A stretch of 64,000 bases of DNA, taken from NCBI GenBank assembly GCA_963802095.1, contig CAWDHI010000001.1:558001-622000 (forward strand), written 5' to 3'. The DNA is from CAVVEQ01 sp963802095 (GTDB lineage: Bacteria; Chloroflexota; Anaerolineae; Anaerolineales; Anaerolineaceae). Made by a program: the position numbers and the translations under genes. The notes beneath the pieces were generated by a model that saw only the letters and a program-made list of their open reading frames with translations, had not been told where the DNA came from and made no database searches. This document shows positions 42,202 to 50,635 of the stretch, one piece after another (position 1 is the stretch's first letter; each line of letters opens with the position of its first letter).

Positions 42202-42693
42202 TTATTGGAAAACCTGATGAATTTCGCTTGTGTGTTTTGTCAGACTGCCGAGAACCCCATTCACAAAGCGTGGTGTGCTTTCCGAGCCATACATCTTGGC
42301 CAGCTCAACCGCTTCATTGATCGCTACTTTAACGGGTGTACATTCTTCAACCGCAAATTCCCAAAGAGCAATGCGGAGGATATTGCGATCTATTACCGCC
42401 ACCTGGTCGATCGGCCACTCTGGGGCATGCTTGGCGATGATCTCATCCATTTTTTGGATGCAGGGAATCACTCCGGAAACGATCGTCAGAGTAAATTCCT
42501 TGATACTTGATATGATCTCGCTTTCCGTTGATTTCCCCTTTTGGATTTCTTTTTCAAGGAACTCGTGGAACTCTTCACTTTGAAATTCCAGGTCCCAACG
42601 ATCCTGAATGATCACATCCAATGGATGCTCGGTAACATCATTTTCGTAGAGAACCTGTAGCGCCAGGCAGCGTGATTTCGTCCGTAATTTCAT
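42202..42693 (-). CDS. nusB: Transcription antitermination protein NusB
   Basis: A 163-residue all-helical NusB. The N-terminal TKSRCLALQVLYENDVTEHP is the arginine-rich RNA-binding start; VIDRNILRIALWEFAVEE, TPVKVAINEAVELAKMYGSE and STPRFVNGVLGSL are the conserved C-terminal helices. NusB binds boxA RNA with NusE in rRNA antitermination. It follows the Asp23-like gene after 11 bases and precedes the lipoprotein gene. Confidence 0.95.
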   Translation of the reverse strand: MKLRTKSRCLALQVLYENDVTEHPLDVIIQDRWDLEFQSEEFHEFLEKEIQKGKSTESEIISSIKEFTLTIVSGVIPCIQKMDEIIAKHAPEWPIDQVAVIDRNILRIALWEFAVEECTPVKVAINEAVELAKMYGSESTPRFVNGVLGSLTKHTSEIHQVFQ

Positions 42694-42704
42694 GGTTCGG
42701 ATTA

Positions 42705-43052
42705 TCAGGAGTTCGAGTAATCAATATCCTCAACATGCACATTTACCCGACCAACCTCCATCCCAACCATCTCATGGATTGCGCGAGTAACCCGGTTTTG
42801 GATGCTGTGACAGACATCCCGTATGTTGACATCTCTTTTCAAAACCACGAAGAGATCCATGTAGATGATTTCATCTTCGATGATAAGTTTCACACCATCA
42901 GAAGAAAAATGTGTGAAAAGCCGTCCGATTTTTCCCGGCGGGTTGGTGAGGTGGCTCACTCCAATGACATCCAACGTTGTTAATCTTGCGATCGAAATAA
43001 GCACCTCAGGAGCGATCGTTGTTTTACCTGTCATTTCAGAAACTGTGGTCAT
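42705..43052 (-). CDS. Asp23/Gls24 family protein
   Basis: A 115-residue protein of the Asp23/Gls24 family, starting MTTVSEMTGKTTIAPEVLIS. The ATG at 43052 is preceded by GGGAG at seven bases, which is better supported than a TTG further upstream. Family features are IARLTTLDVIGVSHL, the beta-strand segment GVKLIIEDEIIYMDLFVVLK and the C-terminal IQNRVTRAIHEMVGMEVGRV. Such proteins are linked to envelope stress or membrane association in Gram-positive-type bacteria. The arrangement Asp23-nusB is common in many phyla. Confidence 0.9.
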   Translation of the reverse strand: MTTVSEMTGKTTIAPEVLISIARLTTLDVIGVSHLTNPPGKIGRLFTHFSSDGVKLIIEDEIIYMDLFVVLKRDVNIRDVCHSIQNRVTRAIHEMVGMEVGRVNVHVEDIDYSNS

Positions 43053-43103
43053 TTGTTTTCTCCCGGAATTTTTTCCCAAAACAAGGTCCCGATTATTATA
43101 TAC

Positions 43104-44372
43104 CTATTCGAAGTGAGGAATTGTATTTATCGCATATGGCATGATCGCGATCCTGGAATCAGCGTTCAATGTTGGACGGACATATTCCCATGCTATTTCA
43201 ATGGATTCTGCGGGGTGAATAAAATATTTTCGAACTTCATCTGGGTCAATCCTGGAAACCAGGATTATTTCGATCTTTTTTAACTGTCGAAATAATAAAA
43301 ATGCTTTATGCGGTCCAACATTGAAACCTTCCGCTTGAAATTTCAGGGGGATATCATCAACCGAGATAACCTCATTCATAAAGCGGGACCATCCCGGGCT
43401 GCCGATACCTTCCCTGCATTCAGCTACAAGGATCAACCTGCCTGCGTTTTTCAGTAATCCACAGGCATGTGTGATCGCCTTTTGAGCTTGATATAAGTTG
43501 ATGTCCTTCGGATATCCACCGCAGGAGGCAATGACCAGGTCATATGGGGATTGAAGCTTGGTCTGACAAATCTTTTTAGATAATTCCATTCCCTGGAGCA
43601 TCACCTCTTTTGGTTCTCCAAAAAATACCTGGACAATCTCGTGATCAGAATTCAATACTGCATTAAGAGCAAAGTCAACCCCGATGACCTGGCCGATCTC
43701 TTCTATATCCTGCCTGAGAGGATTATCGAAATAGCTCGCAATCGTCGACCGCTCATCCAATAGGTGAGAATGGTTTGCCCTTATCGTCTCTCTGGAAGTT
43801 AACCCGATGGAGGCTGTCTTTACACCTCCTGAAAAACCGGCGAAGTGGTGTGGCTCAATAACCCCGACCACGATCTTAAGGTCTGCATTCATAAATTGTT
43901 TATTAATGCGTATAGGTGTATTTCTGCTCGTTTTTCCGATTGAAATTAGGTCGTCCTGCTTATCACAATCGTGAACGAAGATTTGATACTCCTTGATGAT
44001 CCAATCCGGGAGGGTGAAGTAGTATTCCTCAGCAGACATGGGAGCATGGGTGCCGGACGCGATGAAAAAGAAAATATCAGATTTCTTAATCCCAAGGGAT
44101 ATTTGCAGATAATTTAATAGCGGTGGCAGCAAAAACTCGTGCGGAACAGGGCGGGTTTTATCGTTGACCGCGATTGCAGCGGTGAGACGTTTATCAAGCT
44201 GGAAACCCTTTGTATCTATTTTTCCGAGCGGGGAGGCAATCGCCTTTTGGACGATTTCAATTGGGCTTGCATTTGAACGAATCACGTTCGGGGTGATCTC
44301 TTCTGAAAAAAAAGCATCAGGGATCCACAAATTTATTGTTGAATCGCCGTATAGTAGGGAGTATTGTTTCAT
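43104..44372 (-). CDS. LarA-like nickel-pincer racemase/epimerase
   Basis: A 422-residue protein of the lactate racemase (LarA) family, which uses a nickel-pincer nucleotide. Visible catalytic residues are GTHAPMSAEEY (His), GVIEPHHFAGFSGGVKTASI (His and the Lys that binds the cofactor covalently in LarA) and IRANHSHLLDE (His). The N-terminal KTRPVPHEFLLPPLL is also typical. The ATG at 44372 overlaps the metallo-hydrolase stop as ATGA. LarB, LarC and LarE (cofactor synthesis) are not in the window. The substrate may be lactate or another 2-hydroxy acid. Confidence 0.85.
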   Translation of the reverse strand: MKQYSLLYGDSTINLWIPDAFFSEEITPNVIRSNASPIEIVQKAIASPLGKIDTKGFQLDKRLTAAIAVNDKTRPVPHEFLLPPLLNYLQISLGIKKSDIFFFIASGTHAPMSAEEYYFTLPDWIIKEYQIFVHDCDKQDDLISIGKTSRNTPIRINKQFMNADLKIVVGVIEPHHFAGFSGGVKTASIGLTSRETIRANHSHLLDERSTIASYFDNPLRQDIEEIGQVIGVDFALNAVLNSDHEIVQVFFGEPKEVMLQGMELSKKICQTKLQSPYDLVIASCGGYPKDINLYQAQKAITHACGLLKNAGRLILVAECREGIGSPGWSRFMNEVISVDDIPLKFQAEGFNVGPHKAFLLFRQLKKIEIILVSRIDPDEVRKYFIHPAESIEIAWEYVRPTLNADSRIAIMPYAINTIPHFE

Positions 44373-45019
44373 TTCATTTTTATCCAACCATGCCCGCCAG
44401 CGATAATTAGTGGATCCAGCGCCATTTGTTCATCGAAAGCCATTTTTGCCTTCTCCATGTCCCAGGTGTTCGCACCTGTTGAAGGAACCAGTTTCTCTCC
44501 ATGGACCAGGATTGAATCCCCTGCGAATAGGATTCTATGTTTTAACAGGAAAAAGGAGATATGCCCCGGGGTGTGACCGCTCGTATCCAGCACCCGAAGA
44601 CCTCCCAGCACAGGCAGCTCCATTTCTGGCTCCAGGTCTCCAATACAGGGCGTTGGATCTGAACGAAACAACGATGACCCGAGGCTGAATATTATCCCTA
44701 GACAACCCTTGGCTTGGATTTTTCTTGAAGATACTCCCTTTTTTATCGATCCGCTTTCTATTCTAGATGCTCTTACCCTCACATTCGGATACTTACTGAT
44801 TATCGCATTCACTCCACCAAAATGATCTCCATCCGCATGGGTGATAAGGATCTGGGTAAGCTTTCCAGGATCCTGGATGTTATTTACAAGAAAGCGGATA
44901 ATCTTGCCAGCGTCCAACCTCAGGCCTGCATCGATCATCGTGAATCTATCTTCATCCCTGATCATGTATTGGCGGGAGGCGATTCCTTTGATAATTTGAA
45001 TATTTGGAAATATTTCCAT
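44369..45019 (-). CDS. MBL-fold metallo-hydrolase
   Basis: A protein of about 216 residues in the metallo-beta-lactamase superfamily. The metal motif is ITHADGDHFGGVNA (HxDxDH variant), followed by DTSGHTPGHISFFLL and ILFAGDSIL, with a terminal IIAGGHGW His. I use ATG 45019, preceded by AGGA at seven bases, rather than a longer version without a ribosome site. The role is unknown; glyoxalase-like or lactonase-like hydrolysis is common for this type. It overlaps the LarA-like gene, so a shared hydroxy-acid or glyoxalase pathway is possible. Confidence 0.85.
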   Translation of the reverse strand: MEIFPNIQIIKGIASRQYMIRDEDRFTMIDAGLRLDAGKIIRFLVNNIQDPGKLTQILITHADGDHFGGVNAIISKYPNVRVRASRIESGSIKKGVSSRKIQAKGCLGIIFSLGSSLFRSDPTPCIGDLEPEMELPVLGGLRVLDTSGHTPGHISFFLLKHRILFAGDSILVHGEKLVPSTGANTWDMEKAKMAFDEQMALDPLIIAGGHGWIKMK

Positions 45020-45146
45020 GACCTTATCCTGTGGGGGAATTGTCAAAGTTTTGCCAGATAGCAATTATAAGTTGAATCTGAATTCAATCCAAATGCATTC
45101 AAGCCACCATGCGAATTGACTCGCAGGGCAGGAGAGCGTATAATCC

Positions 45147-45184
45147 ATGATTATGGTTTCGATAAGTGCGATTATCATAATCAT
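45147..45184. other. Candidate dif-like Xer recombination site / inverted repeat upstream of the recombinase
   Basis: Positions 45155-45182 read GGTTTCGATAA, then GTGCGA, then TTATCATAATC. That is two 11-base arms flanking a 6-base centre, with the GATAA/TTATC inner palindrome typical of dif sites. A wider perfect repeat, ATGATTATG (45147-45155) and CATAATCAT (45176-45184), overlaps it with a slightly different centre. It lies 30 bases before the Xer-like recombinase gene. It might alternatively be an operator for that gene. Confidence 0.5.
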
Positions 45185-45213
45185 GAATAATGATATAGAA
45201 CAAGGATAATGTC

Positions 45214-46200
45214 ATGAAAACCATCAAAGAAGCTGCCGAAGCCTACCTGGATAGCGTCAAGCTTTCCAGATCGATCAATACTGCGCTGGCCTATCGACAC
45301 GCAATAAATTTTTATATCCGAGTTCTTGAAGTTCACAACATCGATATTCAGATAACCCCGGTTACTCAACTCAATGAAGATTCACTCATCTGGTTCGCCA
45401 ACGACCTGAAGGTATTCTCAACTGCCACGGAGCGATTATATTTGACGGCCATCTCCGGGTTCTTTGAATTCATCTCTGCTGAAAACCTGGCCGAAATCAA
45501 TCTCCCCCGTGTGCACATTCTCATCCACCAGCGAGCCCGCCGTCCCGGGCAGCGTCTGCCCCAATTCCCTGAACAGTCCATTGATATCATCTTAATCGCT
45601 ATGATTAATCTGAGCATTAATCCTTCCCAGGAGGAACAGGACAGAATGATCGATTATCGGGACAGGGCTTTTCTTGTCACCCTGGCTGATACCGGTCTGC
45701 GAGTACATGAAGCCTGCAATCTGCACCGCGGGGATATCGATTGGAATGAAGGGCACGCCTTGATCATCGGTAAAGGAAATCGTCAGGATGTGGTTCGGTT
45801 TTCACAAAGATCAATCAAGACTCTTCGCGATTATTTATCCGCTAGAAGCAGCCTGGATGGGATTTCAAACCGCCCCCTCCCCTCCCTGCCCCTTTTCGCT
45901 CGTCATGATAAGGGCGCAGGAAAAAAGGTGAAGCCTATTACCACTACCACAGGCCGTAACATCGTTACAGCCCGTGTTGAAGAGATCCTTGGTAAAGAAG
46001 CCGTTGGAACGATCACCCCCCACTCCTTCCGCCATTATTTCGTAACCAGGGTACTGAAATCCTCCGGTAACCTAAAATTAGCCCAGGAGCTGGCACGACA
46101 CAAGAATATCGCAGTAACCCAGCGATATGCCCACCTTTCAAATGATGAATTGGACAAAGGCTACTATAAGATCTTCGAAGAGGGAAACACGGATGAGTAA
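45214..46200 (+). CDS. Xer-like tyrosine recombinase
   Basis: A 328-residue tyrosine recombinase. Residues ~1-110 form the N-terminal SAM-like DNA-binding domain. The catalytic set is visible: Arg in LADTGLRVHEACNL, Lys in GKGNRQDVVRF, HSFRH (His-x-x-Arg) in TPHSFRHYFVTRV, His in LARHKNIAVTQRYAHL and the nucleophile Tyr in the same segment. It may be a chromosomal XerC/D/H-type resolvase, since a dif-like site lies just upstream and there are no phage or transfer genes nearby. It is an isolated plus-strand gene between two minus-strand operons. The downstream gene converges at a strong hairpin. Confidence 0.88.
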   Translation: MKTIKEAAEAYLDSVKLSRSINTALAYRHAINFYIRVLEVHNIDIQITPVTQLNEDSLIWFANDLKVFSTATERLYLTAISGFFEFISAENLAEINLPRVHILIHQRARRPGQRLPQFPEQSIDIILIAMINLSINPSQEEQDRMIDYRDRAFLVTLADTGLRVHEACNLHRGDIDWNEGHALIIGKGNRQDVVRFSQRSIKTLRDYLSARSSLDGISNRPLPSLPLFARHDKGAGKKVKPITTTTGRNIVTARVEEILGKEAVGTITPHSFRHYFVTRVLKSSGNLKLAQELARHKNIAVTQRYAHLSNDELDKGYYKIFEEGNTDE

Positions 46201-46204
46201 TAAT

Positions 46205-46243
46205 AACTATTCCTGCGGTTAGGAAACTCCCGCAGGAATAGTT
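46205..46243. terminator. Bidirectional terminator between recombinase and the hydrogenase/AOR operon
   Basis: A perfect 14-base-pair stem (left arm begins AACTATTCCTGCGG at 46205, right arm ends GGAATAGTT at 46243) encloses an 11-base loop. A/T-rich tracts flank both sides (AATAATA on the left, TTAATG on the right). It lies between converging genes, so it probably stops transcription from both. The uridine tract is short, so termination may be less efficient than a classical site. Confidence 0.8.
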
Positions 46244-46259
46244 TAATGTAATAATAAAT

Positions 46260-47222
46260 TCATTTAAGAAGGTTCTTTGAACCTACCAGTGCGGTCAACA
46301 GGTCACGTCGTTTCAAAGCGCGTTTTGTATCAATCTCCATCACGCCAGCTTTTTCATCAGCCAATTTCTGAATCGCTTCGATCCAGGTTCCGCTCTCCAC
46401 ATCTTTGTGACGGAAACGCCAGCGTTCAACCCAAATGGGTAATTGTTCAATATTTGTAATTCGTTGATGTTTTATCTCTTTGGAAACCCCATAAGCCACT
46501 GTGGAGATGGTGTATTCCTCGGTTTCGGATTTTTTCGGGCAAACCATCATACAGGCACCGCATTTGATGCAATAGTAGTCCGCCAATATAAGGTCGCCAC
46601 TTTCGTTGATGCTTAAAGCCCTGGTCGGACAAATATCCGCGCAGGCCAAACAACCTTCCACGCATAGTTCCCTTTTCAAACGCACGCTGCCCTGCCATGG
46701 CTGGGTAACCTTGAACGCCCCATTGCTGGCTATTTCGCACTGCCGGCAGCGGATACAATTACCATCATCCACCACCAGCGTATCCTGACTGAAATCGAAA
46801 TTGATCACATTCGTTGGGCAATTGGTGACCACAAAATCCTCGCGGCTCCAATCAAATGCTGTTTTATCAAACACGGTCGATTCGATCGGGATGGCAAAAG
46901 CTTCCTTGGCTACAACTGGGTTTTCATGTTTCCCATTGATGATAATTTCAATCGCATTTTTTGGGCACATAAGCTCGCAGATCCCGCAGAAAACACAAGC
47001 ATCTGGATCGATATCCACCGATGGCCCTTGGATGATCCTTCCATTTTCCAGCATGGCCTCCACGTGGTGGATGGCATCCTTCGGGCAGCACAAAGGTCCG
47101 ATCTGGCAGCCAATACACTTATCCAGGTCCCATTCCATATGGTAATGGCGGGTAACCATCGGGCGTTCCAATATAATGCTGTGTTCGTTGACGGTTTTTT
47201 GGGTCAGTCCTCGTTTGCTCAT
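46260..47222 (-). CDS. Polyferredoxin (4Fe-4S, hydrogenase-associated)
   Basis: A 320-residue protein with five ferredoxin-like cysteine clusters: CIGCQIGPLCCP (~36), CVFCGICELMCP (~76), CIRCRQCEIASN (~157), CVEGCLACADICP (~188) and CIKCGACMMVCP (~220). The third lacks the fourth cysteine of the usual CxxCxxCxxxC, and the first has unusual spacing, so the number of clusters is about four. It is the last gene of the operon encoding MvhA, MvhG, MvhD-fusions and AOR, 10 bases after mvhA. It probably relays electrons between the hydrogenase/HdrA core and AOR or free ferredoxin. Confidence 0.85.
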   Translation of the reverse strand: MSKRGLTQKTVNEHSIILERPMVTRHYHMEWDLDKCIGCQIGPLCCPKDAIHHVEAMLENGRIIQGPSVDIDPDACVFCGICELMCPKNAIEIIINGKHENPVVAKEAFAIPIESTVFDKTAFDWSREDFVVTNCPTNVINFDFSQDTLVVDDGNCIRCRQCEIASNGAFKVTQPWQGSVRLKRELCVEGCLACADICPTRALSINESGDLILADYYCIKCGACMMVCPKKSETEEYTISTVAYGVSKEIKHQRITNIEQLPIWVERWRFRHKDVESGTWIEAIQKLADEKAGVMEIDTKRALKRRDLLTALVGSKNLLK

Positions 47223-47232
47223 CCGTTCCTCA

Positions 47233-48699
47233 TCAATCCCTGCGGAGTTCCTGGACCATCTGCTTTTCGTGGTCGTAAATCCGGACGATCATCGGCGAAT
47301 CCCCCGGTAGTGCGTGTGTAGCGCAGCCAAAACAGGGATCGTATGCCCGGAAAGCCATTTCAATTTTGTTCATGATCTCATCGCTGACTGCTTTGCCCTT
47401 ATGGATCAAGCCTTGGGCAGCCTTACGGATGGACATATCAATCGCTGCGTAATTATTAGTGGTTCCCACGATCAAATTTACCTTTTTTAACAACCCCCGC
47501 TCATCGGTCTGGTAATGATGGGTCAGGGTTCCCCTGGGTGCTTCAATTATCGCGACCCCCTCAGAAGGTATCTCGGTTGGTATGGCGTGCACGTTCGGGT
47601 CGAGGATCTTTTCATCCGAAGTCAATTGGATGATCTGTTCCACTGCGAAAAGAAGCTCGATAAGCCGTGCCCAGTGGGTCGCCAAGGTGGCGTGAACTGG
47701 TTTACCGCCCAGGGTTGCGTAGAATTTCTCGTATTCCGCCTGGGCAAGAGGAGTTGCCATACCATCCGAAACATTCAAGCGGGCTAACGGTGATGCACGG
47801 TAGACCCCGCTTCCTTCTCCGTCAATGAATCCCTTCCAGCCCACTTTTTTCAAATAAGGGAACTTCAGGTATGTCCAGGGCTCGATGTGCTCTGCGACGT
47901 TATCCAGGTATTCTTCCGGCGAATACTTGACGAATTCCTTCCCCGAAGGCGTAACGACCCGGACCTTGCCATCGTAGAAATTCACCTTATTGTTTTCATC
48001 AACCAAACCCATGTAATAGGTCTGGTGCGCATACATATCGCTGAGGATTAGGTCAACATATTCCTTGTTCTTCAATACCAATGAATCGAAAAGCTCTAAA
48101 GTGAATTTGGCCGTTTCCAGGGAGCGTCTTGCCAGATTCAGGATCTTCTGTTGATCCTCAACGGTCATTGGTTTTGTCACTCCTCCGACGATTGCCGCCA
48201 CCGGATGAATAAACCTACCGCCGATGATGGAGCAAATCTCGTGATTATCCTGCAGGAGCTGGATCGCCCTGCCCCCCACCTCCCTGCCCACCTTTTGGAC
48301 CACTCCCAGCACATTGCGCTGTTCTTTTGGCGCGCCAGGTCCCACGATAAAATCCGGTCCGCCAAGCACAAAAAAGTGGGTTCCATGATCGCCCACAAAG
48401 AAAGCGTCATTCAACACCTCGCGGATCATCCTGCCTGCGAGAGGAACCTCAACTTTATAAACAGCATCTCCTGCTTTGGCAGCAGCGATATGGTGTGCAG
48501 TAGGGCACACACCGCAGATCCGCTGCGTGATCTGAGGCATTTCTTCCACCGGCCGGCCTTCGCAGAATTTTTCAAATCCGCGCAGTTCCGGAATGATCAT
48601 ATAGGCATTTTCAAGGCTGCCTTCTTCGTTTAGAAAGAGATCGATCCGGCCGTGTCCTTCCAGCCTAGTAATAGGGTCAATACTGATCTTTTGATTCAT
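47233..48699 (-). CDS. mvhA: [NiFe] hydrogenase large subunit, MvhA/group 3c-like
   Basis: A 488-residue NiFe hydrogenase catalytic subunit. The first nickel-binding motif is RICGVC (Cys62, Cys65) and the second is DPCFGCATH (Cys456, Cys459). Both positions that are Sec in some enzymes are Cys here. A 26-residue tail follows His462 and would be cleaved by a maturation protease. The N-terminal ISIDPITRLEGHGRIDLFL is conserved. It groups by context with F420-nonreducing (Mvh) hydrogenases, which feed electrons to HdrA through MvhD. No Hyp maturation genes are in the window. Confidence 0.92.
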   Translation of the reverse strand: MNQKISIDPITRLEGHGRIDLFLNEEGSLENAYMIIPELRGFEKFCEGRPVEEMPQITQRICGVCPTAHHIAAAKAGDAVYKVEVPLAGRMIREVLNDAFFVGDHGTHFFVLGGPDFIVGPGAPKEQRNVLGVVQKVGREVGGRAIQLLQDNHEICSIIGGRFIHPVAAIVGGVTKPMTVEDQQKILNLARRSLETAKFTLELFDSLVLKNKEYVDLILSDMYAHQTYYMGLVDENNKVNFYDGKVRVVTPSGKEFVKYSPEEYLDNVAEHIEPWTYLKFPYLKKVGWKGFIDGEGSGVYRASPLARLNVSDGMATPLAQAEYEKFYATLGGKPVHATLATHWARLIELLFAVEQIIQLTSDEKILDPNVHAIPTEIPSEGVAIIEAPRGTLTHHYQTDERGLLKKVNLIVGTTNNYAAIDMSIRKAAQGLIHKGKAVSDEIMNKIEMAFRAYDPCFGCATHALPGDSPMIVRIYDHEKQMVQELRRD

Positions 48700-48708
48700 C
48701 TGTTCACC

Positions 48709-49677
48709 CTATTTATATTTCAATTCATTGAGGATTGAATCTGCCAAGCCAAATCTGTATGCAGTGCCTACCGGGTCAACAAAACCATCCATGATCTTCT
48801 TCAGATCTTCAGGTTTGCTCGTATCAATCAATGCGCCGATCTCGCTGATCAGCTTGGCCCCCTGGTCTGTCACCCCTTCCGGTGGACCGTAACATCCCCG
48901 GCATGGAAAATTCGCATTTATACAGGGTAATCCACAACCAGCCTGTGTTGCAGCTCCATAGCACACAACACCCTGGGTTAGAAAACAGGTTTCCTGATCC
49001 AATTGAACTTCATGTGGGCGTCTGAATTCTGAAATGCGTTGGCTGCTTTTTCCCTTCTGCCGCACACAGACATCGCAGTTGGATTTGGGGTCAACACCGA
49101 TCTTTGAGCCCTTTCCCGGGATATTGCCAGAAAGCAGGGCTTGAAACACGTTCCAGACCTGGTCTGCTACAGGCGGGCAGCCTGGCATGTAATAATCCAC
49201 TTCTACAGTTTGGGCAAGTGTCTTCACTCGATCATAAAGGATAGGGATTTCGATATTCCCTTCTTTCATGTGGGTGGTTGGTTGTGGACGAGTTCCACGG
49301 GAATCATCATTCGAAGGGATCTCATCAAAGACCCGGTAAAGCATGCTTTCCTTGTCATACTGGTTGGCTAAGGATGGAATGCCTCCCATGTGGGCACAAG
49401 CCCCAAAAGCCACCAGGATTTTTGATTTTCTCCTCAGCAAAGTGGCGATATGTTCATTTTCATCATTACGAATCCCGCCGTTGAAAAAACAAACATCGAT
49501 TTCCTTATCCTTCATGGCACGGACATCATCGTATTTGAAATCCATCGCGCACGGCCAGAAAACAATATCAACCTTTTCGCTGACGTCGACCAGGCGCATG
49601 CCCAACTCAACGATGGTGATCTCGCAACCACCGCAACTGGCTGCCCAATAGAAGGCGAGTTTTGGTCTTTGGCTCAT
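48709..49677 (-). CDS. mvhG: [NiFe] hydrogenase small subunit, MvhG-like
   Basis: A 322-residue small subunit with the proximal-cluster start YWAASCGGCEITIVELG, the GACAHMGGIPSL region and DYYMPGCPPVADQVW. Later cysteines (CDVCVRQKG, CFLTQGVVCYGAATQAGCGL, CPCRGCYGPP-like segment) bind the medial and distal clusters. There is no twin-arginine signal, so it is cytoplasmic, as expected for Mvh-type hydrogenases. It starts one base after the MvhD-fusion gene and precedes mvhA by nine bases. It transfers electrons from the NiFe site to MvhD. Confidence 0.92.
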   Translation of the reverse strand: MSQRPKLAFYWAASCGGCEITIVELGMRLVDVSEKVDIVFWPCAMDFKYDDVRAMKDKEIDVCFFNGGIRNDENEHIATLLRRKSKILVAFGACAHMGGIPSLANQYDKESMLYRVFDEIPSNDDSRGTRPQPTTHMKEGNIEIPILYDRVKTLAQTVEVDYYMPGCPPVADQVWNVFQALLSGNIPGKGSKIGVDPKSNCDVCVRQKGKSSQRISEFRRPHEVQLDQETCFLTQGVVCYGAATQAGCGLPCINANFPCRGCYGPPEGVTDQGAKLISEIGALIDTSKPEDLKKIMDGFVDPVGTAYRFGLADSILNELKYK

Positions 49678-49678
49678 G

Positions 49679-50635
49679 TTATCTCGCTTTCATCAATTCG
49701 AGGGATTCCAGCATGCCATCGATCTCATTTCTTATCCGGCCGCGATCCTGGGTGCCAATCTGAACAAAACGGACCCGCCCTCCCCTTTCGGGATCCATTT
49801 GGTCAAACATCTGCCCCAGCAATGAGATTTTGCATGATCCAACATACGTCCCGCGCTTGAAGTGGCATTCCCCCGGGGCGCACCCGCATACCAATACCCC
49901 ATCAATACCAGAGCGTAACGCAAGCATTGCCATCTGCGGATCGATCCGCCCGGAGCAGGGAATGTGAATCACTCGTACATTCGATGGATAGGATTCCAGG
50001 ATCCGCAGGTCATCGTCCACCCTCAGGGACCAATCACAAATGAAGATGAGAAGTTTCGGGGATGTTGTCCTGTCTGTTTTGATCTTTATTTGTTTAGCGA
50101 TATCCGGATTTGCCACACCTTTCCGCGAGATCGCTCCCAGTGGGCAGGCCGCCACGCAGGTACCACAGCGCATGCAGCGGTTCTTATCCACCTGGGAAAC
50201 ACGATCCATCTGGCCGTTGACCTTCTTCTCGACCAACTGGGGGGCTTCGTAAGGGCAGACCATGACGCAAACTCCGCAGCCAGAACAAAGCTTCTCATCA
50301 ACTTTGACCGTTTCAAGCGGGGATTTATACCCTTCCGCGACCGCAAGCTGCTTTACTGCCCCGATCACTCCGGAGATATGAATCTTCTGCGGGCAGGCTG
50401 GGAAGCAAAGATCGCAGGCAGAGCACATCCAAGTAGTTGGATCCGTATAGGATTCTTCGACCCGGTCCAGAAGCACTCGCCGGATCAATCGCCTGGGATT
50501 GTAATCAGGCTCCACTTTCTGCTGGATCATACACTTGGAAACACACGTGCCGCAGGAATAGCACATTTCCAGGTGCTCCCCCCCTGGAATGGCGCGAACT
50601 TTATCTGCAATTGTTAATGTTGTTGAATGGCTCAA
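49679..50635 (-). CDS. HdrC-ferredoxin-MvhD fusion protein
   Basis: A 318-residue fusion. Residues ~20-95 resemble HdrC (CYSCGTCVSKC at 25-35 and CSACDLCFPACP at 71-81). Residues ~113-170 hold two more 4Fe-4S motifs (Cys117-127 and Cys154-164). Residues ~195-318 resemble MvhD (IPCSGRIDP, CGCAPGECHF). In this MvhD domain the first pair reads CDWS (Cys200, Ser203) where MvhD normally has CxWC, so one 2Fe-2S ligand is missing. The TTG start at 50635 overlaps the HdrA stop (TTGA) and has AGGAGG seven bases upstream. Its role would be to link the hydrogenase with HdrA or another Fe-S partner. Confidence 0.88.
   Translation of the reverse strand: MSHSTTLTIADKVRAIPGGEHLEMCYSCGTCVSKCMIQQKVEPDYNPRRLIRRVLLDRVEESYTDPTTWMCSACDLCFPACPQKIHISGVIGAVKQLAVAEGYKSPLETVKVDEKLCSGCGVCVMVCPYEAPQLVEKKVNGQMDRVSQVDKNRCMRCGTCVAACPLGAISRKGVANPDIAKQIKIKTDRTTSPKLLIFICDWSLRVDDDLRILESYPSNVRVIHIPCSGRIDPQMAMLALRSGIDGVLVCGCAPGECHFKRGTYVGSCKISLLGQMFDQMDPERGGRVRFVQIGTQDRGRIRNEIDGMLESLELMKAR

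Noticed and set aside
45214..46200. Recombinase as marker of a prophage or integrative element
   Set aside because: No phage, conjugation, toxin or cargo genes and no flanking direct repeats were seen; a housekeeping Xer role with an adjacent dif-like site fits better.
48151..48633. 160-residue plus-strand frame opposite mvhA
   Set aside because: Antisense shadow of the hydrogenase large subunit, without a ribosome site or recognisable domain.
47233..48699. Sec in the hydrogenase large subunit
   Set aside because: Both nickel-binding motifs carry Cys codons and no in-frame TGA interrupts the gene.
49964..50617. 217-residue plus-strand frame opposite the HdrC-MvhD fusion
   Set aside because: It lies wholly antisense to a gene with clear motifs and has a His/Pro/Arg-rich composition typical of antisense frames.
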